A stretch of 64,000 bases of DNA from Thiomicrorhabdus sp. (GTDB taxonomy: Bacteria; Pseudomonadota; Gammaproteobacteria; Thiomicrospirales; Thiomicrospiraceae). The notes under the pieces are model-generated. The model did not search any database, was not told the origin of the DNA, and was given only the letters and a program-made list of their open reading frames with translations. Shown piece after piece: positions 9,776-20,804 of this stretch (its first letter is position 1; each line of letters opens with the position of its first letter). The DNA lies in the NCBI RefSeq assembly GCF_963677875.1, contig NZ_OY782564.1, positions 350,318 to 414,317 on the forward strand, given 5' to 3'. A program made the position numbers and the translations under genes.

Positions 9776-10165
9776 TTAAACGCGACGTTTCTTAGGTGGA
9801 CGGCATCCGTTGTGAGGAATCGGAGTTACATCAGAGATCGATGTAATTTTGAAACCAGCACTGTGAAGACCACGAACAGCAGAATCACGGCCAGGTCCAG
9901 GACCTTTCACCATAACTTCCATGTTCTTAACACCATAGTCGTGAGCCATTTGACCTGCTCGTTCTGCAGCAACCTGTGCAGCGAAAGGGGTACTCTTACG
10001 AGAACCACGGAAACCGCTACCACCAGAAGTTGCCCAGCACAATGCGTTACCTTGACGATCCGTGATCGTTACAATTGTGTTATTAAAACTAGCGTGAACG
10101 TGCGCAACGGCATCCGTTACGACCTGTTTTGCTTTCTTTTTAACACGCGAATTTGCTTTAGCCAT
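9776..10165 (-). CDS. rpsK: 30S ribosomal protein S11
   Basis: S11 lies on the 30S platform next to the mRNA exit and pairs with S7. The signatures [19 protein letters not shown] and the C-terminal [13 protein letters not shown] are diagnostic. The length of 129 is normal. It lies between rpsM and rpsD with short spacers. Confidence 0.98.
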   Translation of the reverse strand: MAKANSRVKKKAKQVVTDAVAHVHASFNNTIVTITDRQGNALCWATSGGSGFRGSRKSTPFAAQVAAERAGQMAHDYGVKNMEVMVKGPGPGRDSAVRGLHSAGFKITSISDVTPIPHNGCRPPKKRRV

Positions 10166-10185
10166 ATCTAATCTCGCAATTATGC

Positions 10186-10542
10186 TTATCTCTTAATAGG
10201 TCGAACCGGACCTTTACGAGTACGTGCATTGGTTTTTGTACGCTGTCCGCGAAGAGGCAGACTACGACGGTGACGAATACCACGGTAGCACCCCATATCC
10301 ATCAAGCGTTTGATGTTCATGGAAACTTCACGACGAAGGTCACCTTCAATTTTGTATTTTGTTACTTCTGAACGAAGTGCTTCTAACTGATCTTCAGTTA
10401 GTTCTCGAACTTTCGTAGACGGTTCCAAGTTAACTGCAGCGCAGATCGCTTTAGCAGTGGTTGAACCGATCCCGTAGATCGAAGTCAATCCAATAACAAT
10501 ATGCTTGTTTACTGGAATGTTTACGCCGGCAATACGAGCCAT
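10186..10542 (-). CDS. rpsM: 30S ribosomal protein S13
   Basis: S13 is in the 30S head and forms bridges with L5 and contacts P-site tRNA through its basic tail ([18 protein letters not shown]). The N-terminal helix-two-turn-helix ([19 protein letters not shown]) is typical and the length is 118. Here it directly follows secY with no rpmJ between, and a likely promoter lies in the 88-base spacer, so it is the first gene of the alpha operon. Confidence 0.98.
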   Translation of the reverse strand: MARIAGVNIPVNKHIVIGLTSIYGIGSTTAKAICAAVNLEPSTKVRELTEDQLEALRSEVTKYKIEGDLRREVSMNIKRLMDMGCYRGIRHRRSLPLRGQRTKTNARTRKGPVRPIKR

Positions 10543-10582
10543 TTTGACGCTCCCTTTAATTCCATCTACTGAAAAACGCGCT

Positions 10583-10611
10583 ATTATACCCGCCTTTCAA
10601 TGTAAATACCA
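10583..10611 (-). promoter_or_regulatory. Probable alpha-operon promoter upstream of rpsM
   Basis: On the minus strand a perfect TATAAT (10583-10588) is followed by the GC-rich discriminator AGCGCG. The -35 region is weak (TGGTAT at 17 bases or CTGGTA at 18). The location matches the internal alpha-operon promoter position known in E. coli. Confidence 0.5.
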
Positions 10612-10630
10612 GATATATAACCAATTTTGG

Positions 10631-11941
10631 TTATTTACCTTTTAATTTCGCTTTTTTCATCATGCCTTCATACTGGCTGGACTGCATTTGTGCTTGAACC
10701 GCTGTCATGAAATCCATAACGACGATGACAATAATCAGCAGTGATGTTCCTCCAAAATAGAACGGAACATTCCAGTATAAAATCAAGAACTCAGGCAATA
10801 GACACACAGCAGTGATGTAAATTGCCCCGGCCAGTGTCAAGCGACCGAGAATACCGTCGATGTGACGTGCAGTTTGCGCGCCGGGACGGATGCCAGGCAA
10901 ATAAGCACCTGACTTTCTTAAGTTATCTGCTGTTTCATTCGGATTGAAAACAATCGCGGTATAGAAGAAGCAGAAGAAAATAATCGCAAGGGCATAGAGC
11001 AACACATAAAGCGGTTGCCCTGGAGACAAAGTGGTTGCAATGTCTTTCAGCCAACCCAGACCTTCAGCACTCCCGAACCAGCCACCCAGGGTTGCCGGGA
11101 ACAGGATAATACTTGAAGCGAAGATCGGCGGGATAACCCCTGCCATATTTAATTTCAACGGCAAATGCGTTTCCTGACCGCCGTACAGCTTACGGCCACG
11201 CATTTTTTGTGCATAGTGAACAGGAATGCGTCGTTGTCCGCGTTCAACGAAAACAACGAAAGCGATTACTGCAAAAATCAAAGCCAACAGAATGAATACG
11301 GTGATCGCATGCATCGCTCCGGTATTGACTTGTTCGAACGTTCCACCAAGGGCGGACGGCAAACCTGCAACAATCCCTGCAAAAATAATCAACGAGATAC
11401 CGTTTCCGATACCGCGTTCGGTAATCTGTTCACCCAACCACATTAGGAAAATGGTACCGCCGACCAGTGTCACAACCGCAGTCAAGCGGAAAAGCAGACC
11501 CGGGTCGATTACAACGGCCATACCGTTAACATTTTGTGATTCGAGCGCTATGGCAACGCCGAGAGCCTGGAAGGTCGCCAAGACCACTGTCCCGTAACGG
11601 GTGTATTGTGTGATTTTGCGACGTCCTTGCTCACCATCTTTTTTCAACTGCTCAAGAGTTGGAGACACTACCGTCAATAGCTGCATGATGATCGATGCAG
11701 AAATGTACGGCATAATCCCTAAAGCAAAGATGGATAAACGCTCAAGGGCACCCCCTGAGAACATGTTAAACATGTCCAGGATGGTGCCCTTTTGCTGTTC
11801 GAACATTGCAGCCAAGGCAATCGGATCAATTGAAGGTACTGGAATGTGAGTACCGAGACGGTACACAATCAAAGCACCTAAAACGAATAGAATCCGGTTT
11901 TTTAAATCACTCATACCTGATGATGCAATTGAACTGTTCAT
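10631..11941 (-). CDS. secY: Sec translocon channel subunit SecY
   Basis: SecY is the inner-membrane protein-conducting channel, working with SecE (also in this window) and SecG. The 436-residue protein has ten hydrophobic segments. Family motifs are [22 protein letters not shown] in the plug region, [19 protein letters not shown] and [22 protein letters not shown]. It follows rplO by 2 bases, as in all spc operons. The spacer to rpsM lacks rpmJ. Confidence 0.98.
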   Translation of the reverse strand: MNSSIASSGMSDLKNRILFVLGALIVYRLGTHIPVPSIDPIALAAMFEQQKGTILDMFNMFSGGALERLSIFALGIMPYISASIIMQLLTVVSPTLEQLKKDGEQGRRKITQYTRYGTVVLATFQALGVAIALESQNVNGMAVVIDPGLLFRLTAVVTLVGGTIFLMWLGEQITERGIGNGISLIIFAGIVAGLPSALGGTFEQVNTGAMHAITVFILLALIFAVIAFVVFVERGQRRIPVHYAQKMRGRKLYGGQETHLPLKLNMAGVIPPIFASSIILFPATLGGWFGSAEGLGWLKDIATTLSPGQPLYVLLYALAIIFFCFFYTAIVFNPNETADNLRKSGAYLPGIRPGAQTARHIDGILGRLTLAGAIYITAVCLLPEFLILYWNVPFYFGGTSLLIIVIVVMDFMTAVQAQMQSSQYEGMMKKAKLKGK

Positions 11942-11943
11942 AA

Positions 11944-12378
11944 TTAAGCTTCTACTGTGCCGCCTGCTGCTTCAATCGCCGCTTGGGCACCTTTAGTCGC
12001 TTTGATTCCGGATAGTTTTACCGCTTTGGTAATTTCACCAGAGTTAACAACCTTAACCACTTTGATCTTCTCACCGATAACATCAGCGGCTTTAAGCGCT
12101 GCGATATCGATTACATCAGCTTCGATGTTCGCCAAAGTATCAAGACGAATCTCTGTCACGTAAGAAGACTTGCGTGAAGTAAAACCGATTTTTGGCAAAC
12201 GACGCTGCAAAGGCATCTGCCCACCTTCAAAACCGATTTTCGGCATACCGCCGGAGCGAGATTTTTGACCTTTATGACCACGGCCACCCATCTTACCCCA
12301 ACCGGAACCTTGTCCACGACCTACACGCTTACGAGCAGATTTTGAACCTTCTGCTGGTTGTAAAGTATTTAGTTGCAT
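11944..12378 (-). CDS. rplO: 50S ribosomal protein L15
   Basis: L15 is a late-assembly 50S protein with a long Gly/Arg-rich N-terminal extension reaching into 23S rRNA (residues about 15-50, [20 protein letters not shown]). The length of 144 equals E. coli. It lies 1 base after rpmD and 2 bases before secY. Confidence 0.98.
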   Translation of the reverse strand: MQLNTLQPAEGSKSARKRVGRGQGSGWGKMGGRGHKGQKSRSGGMPKIGFEGGQMPLQRRLPKIGFTSRKSSYVTEIRLDTLANIEADVIDIAALKAADVIGEKIKVVKVVNSGEITKAVKLSGIKATKGAQAAIEAAGGTVEA

Positions 12379-12379
12379 C

Positions 12380-12565
12380 TTATGCTTCCTCTACTTTAAG
12401 CAAATAGGAAACCTTATTGATCATTCCACGATTTTCAGGAGTATCAATAACGCTCACTGTTTGGTGCATCTTTCTTAGACCAAGACCAGATACACAAGCT
12501 TTGTGTGCTGGCAAGCGCCCGATGGTGCTTTTTACCAGAGTAACTTTCAGTTTCTTATCTGACAT
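12380..12565 (-). CDS. rpmD: 50S ribosomal protein L30
   Basis: L30 is a small 50S protein with one ferredoxin-like fold. Key motif is [21 protein letters not shown] place the start at the ATG at 12565 (MSDKKLKV, 61 residues), which has AGGTGAG just upstream. An in-frame GTG three codons earlier would overlap rpsE and has no better ribosome site. Confidence 0.93.
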   Translation of the reverse strand: MSDKKLKVTLVKSTIGRLPAHKACVSGLGLRKMHQTVSVIDTPENRGMINKVSYLLKVEEA

Positions 12566-12566
12566 C

Positions 12567-13076
12567 TTACTCACCTAAAATTTCTTCGACAGTTTTTCCA
12601 CGCTTCGCAGCCATCATTTCTGGGCTGCTCATGCTAGTCAAAGCATTAACCGTAGAACGAACAACGTTGACCGGACGAGTTGTACCGATACACTTGGAAA
12701 GAACGTTTTTCACACCAGCGGCTTCCAATACGGCACGCATTGCACCACCAGCGATGACTCCAGTACCTTCTGAAGCAGGAAGCATTGCGATGTTCGCAGC
12801 ACCTTGCTTGAAGTTGATTGGGTACTGAATTGTTCCGTTGTTCAGAGGAACTGTTCTCATATTACGACGAGCCTGTTCCATCGCTTTCTTGATCGCTACA
12901 GGAACTTCGCTGGCTTTACCGCTACCGTAACCTACGCGACCTTCACCGTCACCGACAACAGCCAGTGCAGAGAAAGCAAAGACGCGACCGCCTTTTACCA
13001 CTTTAGCAACACGACGGACATTTACTAATTTTTCAATTAATCCATCTTGTCCGTCTTGTAATTCACGTGAAGACAT
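12567..13076 (-). CDS. rpsE: 30S ribosomal protein S5
   Basis: S5 acts in decoding fidelity and mRNA unwinding at the 30S entry channel. The N-terminal double-stranded-RNA-binding domain is visible ([37 protein letters not shown]). The C-terminal domain contains [19 protein letters not shown]. The length of 169 is normal. Confidence 0.98.
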   Translation of the reverse strand: MSSRELQDGQDGLIEKLVNVRRVAKVVKGGRVFAFSALAVVGDGEGRVGYGSGKASEVPVAIKKAMEQARRNMRTVPLNNGTIQYPINFKQGAANIAMLPASEGTGVIAGGAMRAVLEAAGVKNVLSKCIGTTRPVNVVRSTVNALTSMSSPEMMAAKRGKTVEEILGE

Positions 13077-13093
13077 AATTTATTATCCTTCCT

Positions 13094-13447
13094 TTAAAAT
13101 TCAAGACCGTTTTCACGGGCAGAGTCCGCTAACTGCTGGATGCGTCCGTGGTATTTAAAACCTGAACGATCGAAAGCAACCGCAGTGATACCTGCAGCCT
13201 TAGCTTTTTCAGCAATTGCTTTACCGACTGCTGCCGCAGCGTTCTTATTACCAGTGTTGCTGATTTCTTTTTTAATATCCGCTTGTACAGTAGAGCTGGA
13301 AGCGATAACTTCGCCACCATTAGCAGAAATGATCTGAGCATAGATGTGCTGTGAAGTGCGGTGAACACTCAAACGTGGCATTTTTAGCTCGGAAATTTTT
13401 CCGCGAGTTTTCTTAGCTCTACGAAGACGGGCTGATTTCTTATCCAT
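13094..13447 (-). CDS. rplR: 50S ribosomal protein L18
   Basis: L18 binds 5S rRNA with L5 in the central protuberance. The basic N-terminus ([18 protein letters not shown]), [15 protein letters not shown] and the C-terminal [20 protein letters not shown] are diagnostic. It has 117 residues and lies in spc-operon order between rplF and rpsE. Confidence 0.98.
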   Translation of the reverse strand: MDKKSARLRRAKKTRGKISELKMPRLSVHRTSQHIYAQIISANGGEVIASSSTVQADIKKEISNTGNKNAAAAVGKAIAEKAKAAGITAVAFDRSGFKYHGRIQQLADSARENGLEF

Positions 13448-13461
13448 ACTTACTTCCAGCC

Positions 13462-13995
13462 TTATTTCTTCTTAGCTTCTTTACGCAAAATGTGCTCATC
13501 AGCATACTTAACACCCTTACCTTTATAAGGCTCTGGTGGGCGGTAGCCGCGAATCTCGGCAGCGGCCTGGCCAACTGCTTGTTTATCTGCACCTTTTACA
13601 ACGATTTCAGTTTGTGACGGGGTTTCTGCTGTCACGCCTTCCGGAAGTTGGTGAACAACCGGGTGAGAGAAACCTAGTGTCAAATCAACTGTGCTGCCTG
13701 ACGCTTTTGCACGGTAACCAACACCAACCAGCTGAAGACGCTTTTCAAAGCCTTCGGTTACACCGATGACCATGTTGTTGATAACCGCACGCGCAGTACC
13801 AGCTTGAGCCCAACCGTTCGCAGCACCTTCAATCGGCGCGCAAACTACTTGACCTTCAGAAGCATCGATAGTTACTTTATCGTTGAATACTTTAGTCAAA
13901 GTTGCTTTGGAGCTCTTAACAGTTACTTCGGAACCATTAACCAATACTTCAACACCGGCAGGTACCGTTACAGGAGCCTTTGCAATTCTAGACAT
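13462..13995 (-). CDS. rplF: 50S ribosomal protein L6
   Basis: L6 lies near the factor-binding site of the 50S subunit and has two related alpha/beta domains. The C-terminal signature [19 protein letters not shown] is complete. The length of 177 is the same as in E. coli. Confidence 0.98.
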   Translation of the reverse strand: MSRIAKAPVTVPAGVEVLVNGSEVTVKSSKATLTKVFNDKVTIDASEGQVVCAPIEGAANGWAQAGTARAVINNMVIGVTEGFEKRLQLVGVGYRAKASGSTVDLTLGFSHPVVHQLPEGVTAETPSQTEIVVKGADKQAVGQAAAEIRGYRPPEPYKGKGVKYADEHILRKEAKKK

Positions 13996-14006
13996 AATTC
14001 AATTCC

Positions 14007-14402
14007 TTATGCTACGTAGCAAATAACTTCACCACCAACACCCGCAGTACGAGCATCACGGTCAGTCATAATACCTTTCGAAGTTGAAATCACAGCGATC
14101 CCCAGACCGCCAATAACTTTTGGAAGCTCATCTTTGTTTTTGTAAACACGAAGACCAGGACGGCTGACGCGCTTAACCATTTCAATAACAGGCTTACCGT
14201 TAAAATATTTCAGGTCGACCGCAAGTTCGGTCTTACCATTGTTTTCATTAATGCTGAATGCAGAAATATAACCTTCATCGCTCAATACTTTCGCTAGAGA
14301 AGCTTTCATTTTTGAAGAAGGCATCACAACTTTCGCGTGGCCGGCCATTTGACCGTTACGGATGCGAGTCAACATATCAGCGATTGGATCAGACATACTC
14401 AT
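14007..14402 (-). CDS. rpsH: 30S ribosomal protein S8
   Basis: S8 is a primary 16S binder and in E. coli the translational repressor of the spc operon. Motifs are [18 protein letters not shown] and the C-terminal [20 protein letters not shown]. The first ATG (MSMSDPI) has AAGGAT 8 bases upstream, which favours it over the second ATG two codons later. Confidence 0.97.
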   Translation of the reverse strand: MSMSDPIADMLTRIRNGQMAGHAKVVMPSSKMKASLAKVLSDEGYISAFSINENNGKTELAVDLKYFNGKPVIEMVKRVSRPGLRVYKNKDELPKVIGGLGIAVISTSKGIMTDRDARTAGVGGEVICYVA

Positions 14403-14414
14403 AGATATTTATCC

Positions 14415-14720
14415 TTACCAACTAGCTTTTCTTAAACCAGGAACGTCACCTTGCATCGCCAATTGACGCAACATGTTACGTGACAAACCAAACTTTCTGT
14501 AAACACCGTGAGGACGGCCAGTCAAACGACAACGGTTTTGACGACGAACCGGTGAACCATCACGAGGCAATTTGTTTAGTGCATCAACAGCATCCATACG
14601 CGCACTGAAATCAACGTCTGGATCTTTGATGATCTTTTTGAGCTCTGCACGCTTCGCAGCGTACTTCTCAACTGCTTTTGCACGCTTATCTTCGCGGGCA
14701 ATCATAGATAACTTAGCCAT
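14415..14720 (-). CDS. rpsN: 30S ribosomal protein S14 (zinc-free long form)
   Basis: S14 sits in the 30S head. The 101-residue form lacks the paired CxxC zinc ligands, so it is the zinc-independent type. The C-terminal [19 protein letters not shown] is diagnostic. It is spaced 12 bases from rplE. Confidence 0.98.
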   Translation of the reverse strand: MAKLSMIAREDKRAKAVEKYAAKRAELKKIIKDPDVDFSARMDAVDALNKLPRDGSPVRRQNRCRLTGRPHGVYRKFGLSRNMLRQLAMQGDVPGLRKASW

Positions 14721-14732
14721 TAGAAAGACCTC

Positions 14733-15272
14733 TTATTTCTTGAATGGGAAATTAAAGGCTTCTAAAAGAGCTTTCGCTTCATCGTTGGTTTGCGCAGTGG
14801 TTGCGAAGTTGATGTCCATCCCACGGATTTTGTCAACTTTTTCAAACTCGATTTCAGGGAAAATGATTTGCTCTTTCAGGCCCAAGTTGTAGTTTCCACG
14901 ACCATCGAACGCTTTCGGGTTTACACCACGGAAGTCACGAACACGCGGTAGCGCGATGTTGATCAGACGATCCAGGAACTCATACATTCTTTCACCGCGA
15001 AGCGTTACCTTACAACCTAGAGGGTAACCATCACGAACCTTAAAGCTTGCAACAGATTTACGGGCCAAAGTACGAACCGCTTTCTGTCCGGCAATCGCTT
15101 CCATATCAGCAACTGCGTTATCAAGCACTTTTTTATCACCGATTGCATCGCCCACACCCATATTAATGGTGATCTTAGTCAGCTTAGGCGCTTGCATTGA
15201 TGATTTATAACCAAATTGTTCAATCAATTTTGGAACAACTTGTTCTTTGTAGACTTTTTGTAATCTTGCCAT
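14733..15272 (-). CDS. rplE: 50S ribosomal protein L5
   Basis: L5 binds 5S rRNA and forms bridge B1b with S13. Motifs are [40 protein letters not shown] and [18 protein letters not shown]. The length of 179 equals E. coli. Confidence 0.98.
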   Translation of the reverse strand: MARLQKVYKEQVVPKLIEQFGYKSSMQAPKLTKITINMGVGDAIGDKKVLDNAVADMEAIAGQKAVRTLARKSVASFKVRDGYPLGCKVTLRGERMYEFLDRLINIALPRVRDFRGVNPKAFDGRGNYNLGLKEQIIFPEIEFEKVDKIRGMDINFATTAQTNDEAKALLEAFNFPFKK

Positions 15273-15286
15273 TTCTCTACCCTTTA

Positions 15287-15601
15287 TTAAGCGTCAATCG
15301 CTTTACCAGTAGATTTAAAGAAGCGGATCTTGGCATCGCCTTCAACACGGAAACCAACTTTATCAGCCTTATCCGTTTCAGGGTTTACCAGCGCCACATT
15401 AGAGGCATCAATCGGCATCTCTTTTGAAACGATTCCACCTTGCGCACCAGTCATAGGATTCGCACGAGTGTGTTTCTTAACTAGGTTGATACCATCTACC
15501 ACAACTTTACCGTTTGCCATAACAGAAGAAACCGAACCACGCTTTCCTTTGTCTTTACCGGCAATAACGATAACTTCGTCACCTTTTCTTAAACGATTCA
15601 T
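15287..15601 (-). CDS. rplX: 50S ribosomal protein L24
   Basis: L24 starts 50S assembly and contains a KOW motif ([20 protein letters not shown]). I start it at MNRLRKGD (15601), 104 residues, because AAGGAAG lies just upstream. Longer in-frame readings run into rplN and add 13 residues unlike the family. Confidence 0.96.
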   Translation of the reverse strand: MNRLRKGDEVIVIAGKDKGKRGSVSSVMANGKVVVDGINLVKKHTRANPMTGAQGGIVSKEMPIDASNVALVNPETDKADKVGFRVEGDAKIRFFKSTGKAIDA

Positions 15602-15611
15602 TACTTCTTCC

Positions 15612-15980
15612 TTATAGAACTTCAGGAGCCAATGAAACAATTTTCATAAATTTTTCATTACGAAGCTCACGAGTTACTGGACCGAAGATACGTGTTCCGA
15701 TCGGCTCGTGTTTTGCGTTAAGGATAACAGCCGCATTGCCGTCAAACTTAATCAAAGAGCCATCTTGACGTCGAACACCGCTGGCCGTACGAACGACAAC
15801 CGCGTTATAGACATCACCCTTCTTCACTTTACCGCGTGGTGCAGCTTCTTTCACACTCACTTTGATTACGTCACCAACGTTAGCGTAACGACGGTGAGAA
15901 CCGCCCAACACTTTAATACATTGGACACGTCGTGCTCCGCTGTTATCAGCTACATCAAGCACAGTTTGCATCTGAATCAT
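15612..15980 (-). CDS. rplN: 50S ribosomal protein L14
   Basis: L14 contacts 16S rRNA in bridge B8. It opens [20 protein letters not shown] and has 122 residues. It is the first gene of the spc operon and is preceded by a 151-base spacer with a promoter and a folded leader. Its ribosome site is GGAGAACCACC. Confidence 0.98.
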   Translation of the reverse strand: MIQMQTVLDVADNSGARRVQCIKVLGGSHRRYANVGDVIKVSVKEAAPRGKVKKGDVYNAVVVRTASGVRRQDGSLIKFDGNAAVILNAKHEPIGTRIFGPVTRELRNEKFMKIVSLAPEVL

Positions 15981-16020
15981 GGTGGTTCTCCATCCATAAA
16001 ATTAAAATTTCGTGTAGCAC

Positions 16021-16084
16021 AAAAACCACCGAAAAGCGTAGTCCCAATCATTAAAATTGGCTTGCCGCTTTAAGGTGGCTTTTT
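16021..16084 (-). promoter_or_regulatory. Folded leader / possible attenuator upstream of rplN
   Basis: On the minus strand an outer stem pairs AAAAAGCCACC-TTAAAGC with GCTTTTCGGTGGTTTTT (a few mismatches), enclosing a smaller CCAAT/ATTGG stem. The 3-prime arm ends GGTGG-T5, like an intrinsic terminator. It lies between the probable spc promoter and rplN. Confidence 0.55.
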
Positions 16085-16096
16085 GAAATTCCGCGA

Positions 16097-16125
16097 ATTA
16101 TACCAGATAATTTTTGGAATTGCTA
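16097..16125 (-). promoter_or_regulatory. Probable spc-operon promoter (extended -10)
   Basis: The minus strand reads TGG-TATAAT (16097-16105), an extended -10 box, with a GC-rich discriminator (TCGCGG). There is no good -35 (TAGCAA at 17 bases). E. coli also has an spc promoter between rpsQ and rplN. Confidence 0.5.
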
Positions 16126-16131
16126 TAAAAG

Positions 16132-16395
16132 TTAAATTTTCGCTTTTTCGTCGATGCTTACCAAGATCCAAGACTTGTTCTTAGAAATTGGCTTTGACTC
16201 CTGAATGGTAACCGTGTCACCAATTCCACAAGTATTACCTGCATCGTGAGCCATGATTTTAGTCGACTTCTTAACGAATTTTTTGTACTTAGCATGCTTG
16301 ATGAAACGGTTGATAGAAACAACGATTGAATCGTTCATTTTGTTGCTAACAACAACACCTTGCATTGTACGTGCTTTATTTTCTTGACCAGCCAT
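16132..16395 (-). CDS. rpsQ: 30S ribosomal protein S17
   Basis: S17 is an OB-fold primary binder of 16S rRNA. It shows [20 protein letters not shown] and [18 protein letters not shown]. It has 87 residues. It is the last gene of the S10 operon before the spc leader. Confidence 0.98.
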   Translation of the reverse strand: MAGQENKARTMQGVVVSNKMNDSIVVSINRFIKHAKYKKFVKKSTKIMAHDAGNTCGIGDTVTIQESKPISKNKSWILVSIDEKAKI

Positions 16396-16397
16396 TC

Positions 16398-16589
16398 TTA
16401 CTTACTCACTTTTTGACGAATGATGGTTTTAACACGCGCGATAGTACGACGTACTTTTTTCAATTGCGCAGAGTTTGCCAATTGACCAGTTGCGTGCTGC
16501 ATTCTCAAGTTGAACTGTTCTTTCAAAAGTTCAAGCAGTTCAGCGCGAAGCTCCTCAACTGACTTTTCATTTAGTTCTTTTGCAGTCAT
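16398..16589 (-). CDS. rpmC: 50S ribosomal protein L29
   Basis: L29 is a two-helix protein at the tunnel exit next to L23. It has 63 residues with [17 protein letters not shown] and [12 protein letters not shown]. It starts adjacent to the rplP stop and ends 2 bases before rpsQ. Confidence 0.98.
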   Translation of the reverse strand: MTAKELNEKSVEELRAELLELLKEQFNLRMQHATGQLANSAQLKKVRRTIARVKTIIRQKVSK

Positions 16590-17003
16590 TTACATCACCG
16601 TTCTTTTAACAACTTGTGTTTTAAATGGTAGTTTTGCTGCCGCAAGCTCGAAAGCTTCGCGCGCCAACTTCTCATCAACACCTTGAATTTCATAAAGTAC
16701 GCGACCTGGTTGAATTTGCGCAACCCAGTATTCAACAGAACCCTTACCTTTACCCATACGAACCTCAAGAGGCTTGTTAGTAATCGGCTTGTCCGGGAAT
16801 ACACGGATCCAAATTTTCGCGCCACGTCTTACGTGACGAGTCATAACACGACGACCAGCTTCGATCTGACGTGAAGTCATACGACCACGCTCTAAAGCTT
16901 TAAGACCGAATTCACCGAAGCTAACTTTGTTGCCAGCTTGTGCTAGACCACGGTTACGACCTTTTTGTACTTTTCTAAATTTTGTACGCTTAGGCATTAA
17001 CAT
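16590..17003 (-). CDS. rplP: 50S ribosomal protein L16
   Basis: L16 lines the A-site tRNA pocket of the 50S subunit. [19 protein letters not shown] and [20 protein letters not shown] are diagnostic. It has 137 residues, one more than E. coli. Confidence 0.98.
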   Translation of the reverse strand: MLMPKRTKFRKVQKGRNRGLAQAGNKVSFGEFGLKALERGRMTSRQIEAGRRVMTRHVRRGAKIWIRVFPDKPITNKPLEVRMGKGKGSVEYWVAQIQPGRVLYEIQGVDEKLAREAFELAAAKLPFKTQVVKRTVM

Positions 17004-17017
17004 AGTTAGTATTCCTT

Positions 17018-17695
17018 TTATTTACGGCCTTTTTTGCCCTTAGATTGGTTGTCTTCAAGAGCTAGCTTACCAAGCTTCTCACCTTTGAAAATCCAAACTT
17101 TAACGCCGATCTTACCGTAGGTAGTATCCGCTTCAAAAGTTGCATAATCAATGTCAGCACGGAATGTATGAAGAGGAACACGTCCTTCACGATACCATTC
17201 TGCACGCGCGATATCCGCACCGTTTAGACGACCAGAAACCGTAACCTTGATACCTTCAGCACCAAGACGCATTGCATTACCGACCGCACGCTTCATGGCA
17301 CGACGGAACTGAATACGTTTTTCAAGCTGTTGAGCAATCGACTCACCAACCAATTTTGCATCAAGCTCAGGCTTTTTAATTTCTTCGATATTGATATTAA
17401 CCGGCATACCGGTTTTAGCAGTTAGAGACTGCTTCAATTTCTCAATATCTTCACCTTTCTTACCGATAACCACACCAGGGCGAGCAGTATGAATAGTGAC
17501 ACGAATACCGTTTGCAACGCGTTCGATGTTGATTTTGCTGATCGATGCGTGAGCAAGTTTTTTGTTTAATTCATTACGAATCTCAATATCACTCACCAAG
17601 AAGTCAGAATAGTTTTTGCTATCCGCATACCAGCGTGCATTCCAATCTTTAGTGATACCAAGACGAATTCCGACTGGATTTACCTTTTGACCCAT
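17018..17695 (-). CDS. rpsC: 30S ribosomal protein S3
   Basis: S3 guards the mRNA entry channel with S4 and S5. It opens [20 protein letters not shown]. The KH domain [18 protein letters not shown] is followed by the C-terminal domain ([20 protein letters not shown]). It has 225 residues. Confidence 0.98.
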   Translation of the reverse strand: MGQKVNPVGIRLGITKDWNARWYADSKNYSDFLVSDIEIRNELNKKLAHASISKINIERVANGIRVTIHTARPGVVIGKKGEDIEKLKQSLTAKTGMPVNINIEEIKKPELDAKLVGESIAQQLEKRIQFRRAMKRAVGNAMRLGAEGIKVTVSGRLNGADIARAEWYREGRVPLHTFRADIDYATFEADTTYGKIGVKVWIFKGEKLGKLALEDNQSKGKKGRK

Positions 17696-17706
17696 TCTGA
17701 TTCTCC

Positions 17707-18039
17707 TTACTTATCGCCAACAGTTACAGTGATGTGGCTGATACGCTTCAAGATGCGGTTACCACGACCCTTAGCACGAGCGCGCATACGCTTCATCATT
17801 GGGCCTTCATTTACGAAAGCAGCCGTGACTTTCAATTCGTCAATATCGACACCTTCATTGTTTTCAGCATTTGCAATTGCAGAGTTAAGAACTTTCTTAA
17901 CCAATGCAGCGGCTTTCTTATCACTGAACGCTAGGATATTTACAGCAGCTTCAACATCTTTTCCACGGATCATATCAACGACCAAACGCGCCTTCTGTGG
18001 AGAGATACGAGCAAATTTATGAGTAGCACTTACTTGCAT
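17707..18039 (-). CDS. rplV: 50S ribosomal protein L22
   Basis: L22 contacts all 23S domains and its beta hairpin lines the exit tunnel, a site of macrolide resistance. The hairpin reads [18 protein letters not shown] and looks wild type. It has 110 residues. Confidence 0.98.
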   Translation of the reverse strand: MQVSATHKFARISPQKARLVVDMIRGKDVEAAVNILAFSDKKAAALVKKVLNSAIANAENNEGVDIDELKVTAAFVNEGPMMKRMRARAKGRGNRILKRISHITVTVGDK

Positions 18040-18052
18040 TTTAATCTCCTGA

Positions 18053-18328
18053 TTAACGTTTCGCTTTCTTATCCGCAGCGTGGCCGCGGTAGTAGCGTGT
18101 CATTGAAAATTCACCCAGTTTGTGGCCAACCATGTTTTCGGAAACGAAAACAGGAATATGCTCTTTACCGTTGTGAACTGCGATAGTTAATCCAATCATC
18201 TCAGGAAGAATCATTGATCTTCTTGACCAGGTTTTGATTGGACGCTTATTACCAGATTCTTGTGCCTCGACCACTTTTTTGTACAAGTGGTGGTCAACAA
18301 AAGGTCCTTTTTTAACTGAACGTGGCAT
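18053..18328 (-). CDS. rpsS: 30S ribosomal protein S19
   Basis: S19 lies in the 30S head with S13 near the A-site t[22 protein letters not shown] and [17 protein letters not shown] are family signatures. It has 91 residues. Confidence 0.98.
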   Translation of the reverse strand: MPRSVKKGPFVDHHLYKKVVEAQESGNKRPIKTWSRRSMILPEMIGLTIAVHNGKEHIPVFVSENMVGHKLGEFSMTRYYRGHAADKKAKR

Positions 18329-18340
18329 CAGTGTCCTTCC

Positions 18341-19171
18341 TTATTTCTTGTTACGGCGACGAACAATCATAGTGTCCGTACGCTTATTACTACGAGTCTT
18401 CTTACCTTTGGTCGGAACACCCCATGGAGTAACCGGGTTACGACCACCGGAAGTACGCCCTTCACCACCACCGTGTGGGTGATCTACCGGGTTCATGGCG
18501 ACACCACGAACAGTAGGACGAACACCGCGCCAACGCTTGGCACCAGCTTTACCCAGCTTACGCAGACTGTGTTCAGCGTTACCGACTTCACCGATTGTCG
18601 CTTTACATTCCGCAAGAATCTTACGCATTTCACCAGAACGCAGACGAACCAGAACGTAGGAACCGTCTTTACCGGCAATGGAGACCGATGCACCGGCAGA
18701 GCGAGCAATCTGACCACCTTTACCAGGACGCATTTCAACGTTGTGAACGATCGTTCCAACTGGAATGTTGCGCAAAGGCAGGCTGTTACCTACTTTGATT
18801 GCAACATGATCGCCCGCTTCAACTTGCTGACCGGCTTCAAGCCCTTTAGGCGCAAGAATATATGCACGCTCACCATCGGCATATTTCAGTAATGCGATAT
18901 GTGCAGTACGGTTTGGATCGTATTCCAAACGTTCAACAGTAGCAGGAACACCTACTTTGCTGCGTTTGAAGTCCACCATACGGTAGTGTTGTTTATGACC
19001 GCCACCTTGGTGACGAACCGTAATACGACCTTTATTGTTACGTCCGCCGTTTTTGCTTTTTTTCTCTAGCAATGCAGCGTGAGGCTTGCCTTTATGCAAA
19101 GAAGGTTCAACAACACTGACGACGAAACGACGACCTGCAGAAGTCGGTTTTGACTTTTTAACAATTGCCAT
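18341..19171 (-). CDS. rplB: 50S ribosomal protein L2
   Basis: L2 is needed for subunit joining and peptidyl-transferase activity. The conserved [15 protein letters not shown] loop contains the His equivalent to E. coli H229. Its 276 residues are close to the E. coli length (273). Confidence 0.98.
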   Translation of the reverse strand: MAIVKKSKPTSAGRRFVVSVVEPSLHKGKPHAALLEKKSKNGGRNNKGRITVRHQGGGHKQHYRMVDFKRSKVGVPATVERLEYDPNRTAHIALLKYADGERAYILAPKGLEAGQQVEAGDHVAIKVGNSLPLRNIPVGTIVHNVEMRPGKGGQIARSAGASVSIAGKDGSYVLVRLRSGEMRKILAECKATIGEVGNAEHSLRKLGKAGAKRWRGVRPTVRGVAMNPVDHPHGGGEGRTSGGRNPVTPWGVPTKGKKTRSNKRTDTMIVRRRNKK

Positions 19172-19182
19172 CTGTGAACTCC

Positions 19183-19479
19183 TTACTCAGCCGCAGCAAA
19201 GTCAATTTCTTGGCCTGGTGCAAGACGGACGATTGCTTTACGCACTCCGTTACGCTTACCAGCACGGCCTTTAAAGACTTTGCGCTTACCTTTGATGTTA
19301 ATCATGTTTACCGACTGAACCTTCACGTCAAACAAAGACTCAACCGCTGCTTTAACTTCTGTTTTGGTTGCATCTGGCACAACTTTGAACACGTATTGTT
19401 CAGCAGAATCAGCCATGATGGCAGATTTTTCTGAAACGTGCGGTGCAAGCAACACTTTTAGAATTCTTTCTTGATTCAT
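19183..19479 (-). CDS. rplW: 50S ribosomal protein L23
   Basis: L23 forms the docking site for trigger factor and SRP at the tunnel exit. It shows [15 protein letters not shown] and [20 protein letters not shown]. Its start overlaps the rplD stop by 4 bases, which implies translational coupling. It has 98 residues. Confidence 0.98.
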   Translation of the reverse strand: MNQERILKVLLAPHVSEKSAIMADSAEQYVFKVVPDATKTEVKAAVESLFDVKVQSVNMINIKGKRKVFKGRAGKRNGVRKAIVRLAPGQEIDFAAAE

Positions 19480-20099
19480 GCCAATTGCTCCTCTAGTTGC
19501 TTAACTGCACCTTGAGTCATAACAACATTTTGGAAACCGATCAGGCTAACCGGATCGATTGAAGCTGCATCACAAACATCCGCTGCGTAAAGGTTACGCG
19601 CAGAAAGATACAAATACTCATCAAAACCTTCAGTTACAACCAACGCATCGGAAACGTTCAACTGTGCCAACTTGGCTTTAAATTCTTTGGTTTTTGGTGA
19701 TTCCACTTTAAAATCATCAACCACGATAAGGCGACCAGAGCGATTCAATTCAGCAAGAATAGAACGCATCGCACCGCGATACATTTTCTTGTTTACTTTC
19801 TGAGAAAAATCACGGTTGTGACCAGGGAATGCGCGTCCACCGCCAACCCATACCGGGCTGCGAGTTGTACCGGCACGAGCGCGACCCGTACCTTTTTGAC
19901 GCCATGGTTTTGCACCACCACCGCTCACTTCAGAACGGTTTTTCTGACCTTTGGTACCAGCGCGTCCTGCATTCATATAAGCAGTAACAACCTGGTGAAC
20001 CAAGGCTTCGTTAAAATCCACACCGAAAAGAGCATCCGAAACCGAAACAGTTCCGTTTTCTTGACCTGTGGCCAGTTCAATTAATTTCAAATCCATCAT
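19476..20099 (-). CDS. rplD: 50S ribosomal protein L4
   Basis: L4 lines the exit tunnel and in E. coli represses the S10 operon. I start at the ATG at 20099 ([13 protein letters not shown], 207 residues) with AAGG upstream. An in-frame GTG two codons earlier is also possible. The tunnel loop [19 protein letters not shown] is complete. Confidence 0.96.
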   Translation of the reverse strand: MMDLKLIELATGQENGTVSVSDALFGVDFNEALVHQVVTAYMNAGRAGTKGQKNRSEVSGGGAKPWRQKGTGRARAGTTRSPVWVGGGRAFPGHNRDFSQKVNKKMYRGAMRSILAELNRSGRLIVVDDFKVESPKTKEFKAKLAQLNVSDALVVTEGFDEYLYLSARNLYAADVCDAASIDPVSLIGFQNVVMTQGAVKQLEEQLA

Positions 20100-20106
20100 G
20101 CCCACC

Positions 20107-20742
20107 TTACTTCACAGCTTTACGAACAATGACAGTACTGTTTTTAGCACCAGGGACTGCACCACGGATCAACAATAGACCATTTTCAGCGTCCACTTTC
20201 ACCAAATCCAAGTTCTGTGTTGTTTGACGAACGTTACCCATGTGTCCAGACATTTTCTTACCTTTGAAAACGCGACCTGGAGTCTGGTTTTGACCGATCG
20301 AACCATTAGAACGGTGAGACAAAGAGTTACCGTGAGTTGCGTCCTGCATACCGAAGTTGTGACGCTTGACACCACCTTGGAAACCTTTACCTTTGGTTGT
20401 ACCGGTTACATCAACCACAGAGATTTCATTGAAACGCTCTACAGTGATTTCAGAACCAATTTCCAAACCATCGATTTCAGATGCATCAGCACGGAATTCC
20501 CACAAACCACGACCGGCGTCAACACCCGCTTTTGCGAAGTGACCGGCAGCTGGCTTGCTAATACGTCCAGCGTGAACTGAACCTGTGGTAACTTGAATCG
20601 CAGAATAACCGTCAGTTTCCAACGTTTTGATCTGTGTAATACGGTTAGGCTCAACTTCGATAACGGTTACCGGAGTCGAAACACCCTCAGCGTTGAAAAC
20701 ACGAGTCATTCCGATTTTTTTACCAATGATACCAATAGACAT
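20107..20742 (-). CDS. rplC: 50S ribosomal protein L3
   Basis: L3 starts 50S assembly and its extended loop reaches the peptidyl-transferase centre. The loop [17 protein letters not shown] contains the Gln that PrmB methylates in E. coli. It has 211 residues and lies 62 bases after rpsJ. Confidence 0.98.
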   Translation of the reverse strand: MSIGIIGKKIGMTRVFNAEGVSTPVTVIEVEPNRITQIKTLETDGYSAIQVTTGSVHAGRISKPAAGHFAKAGVDAGRGLWEFRADASEIDGLEIGSEITVERFNEISVVDVTGTTKGKGFQGGVKRHNFGMQDATHGNSLSHRSNGSIGQNQTPGRVFKGKKMSGHMGNVRQTTQNLDLVKVDAENGLLLIRGAVPGAKNSTVIVRKAVK

Positions 20743-20804
20743 ATCATTACCTCATTATTATAAAAATGTCAGTCATTACGATTGATGACCAACTACGATT
20801 TTGC

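Noticed and set aside
10612-10630. TAACCA/TGGTTA palindrome between secY and rpsM as a terminator
   Set aside because: The stem is short and A/T-rich and no U-run follows.
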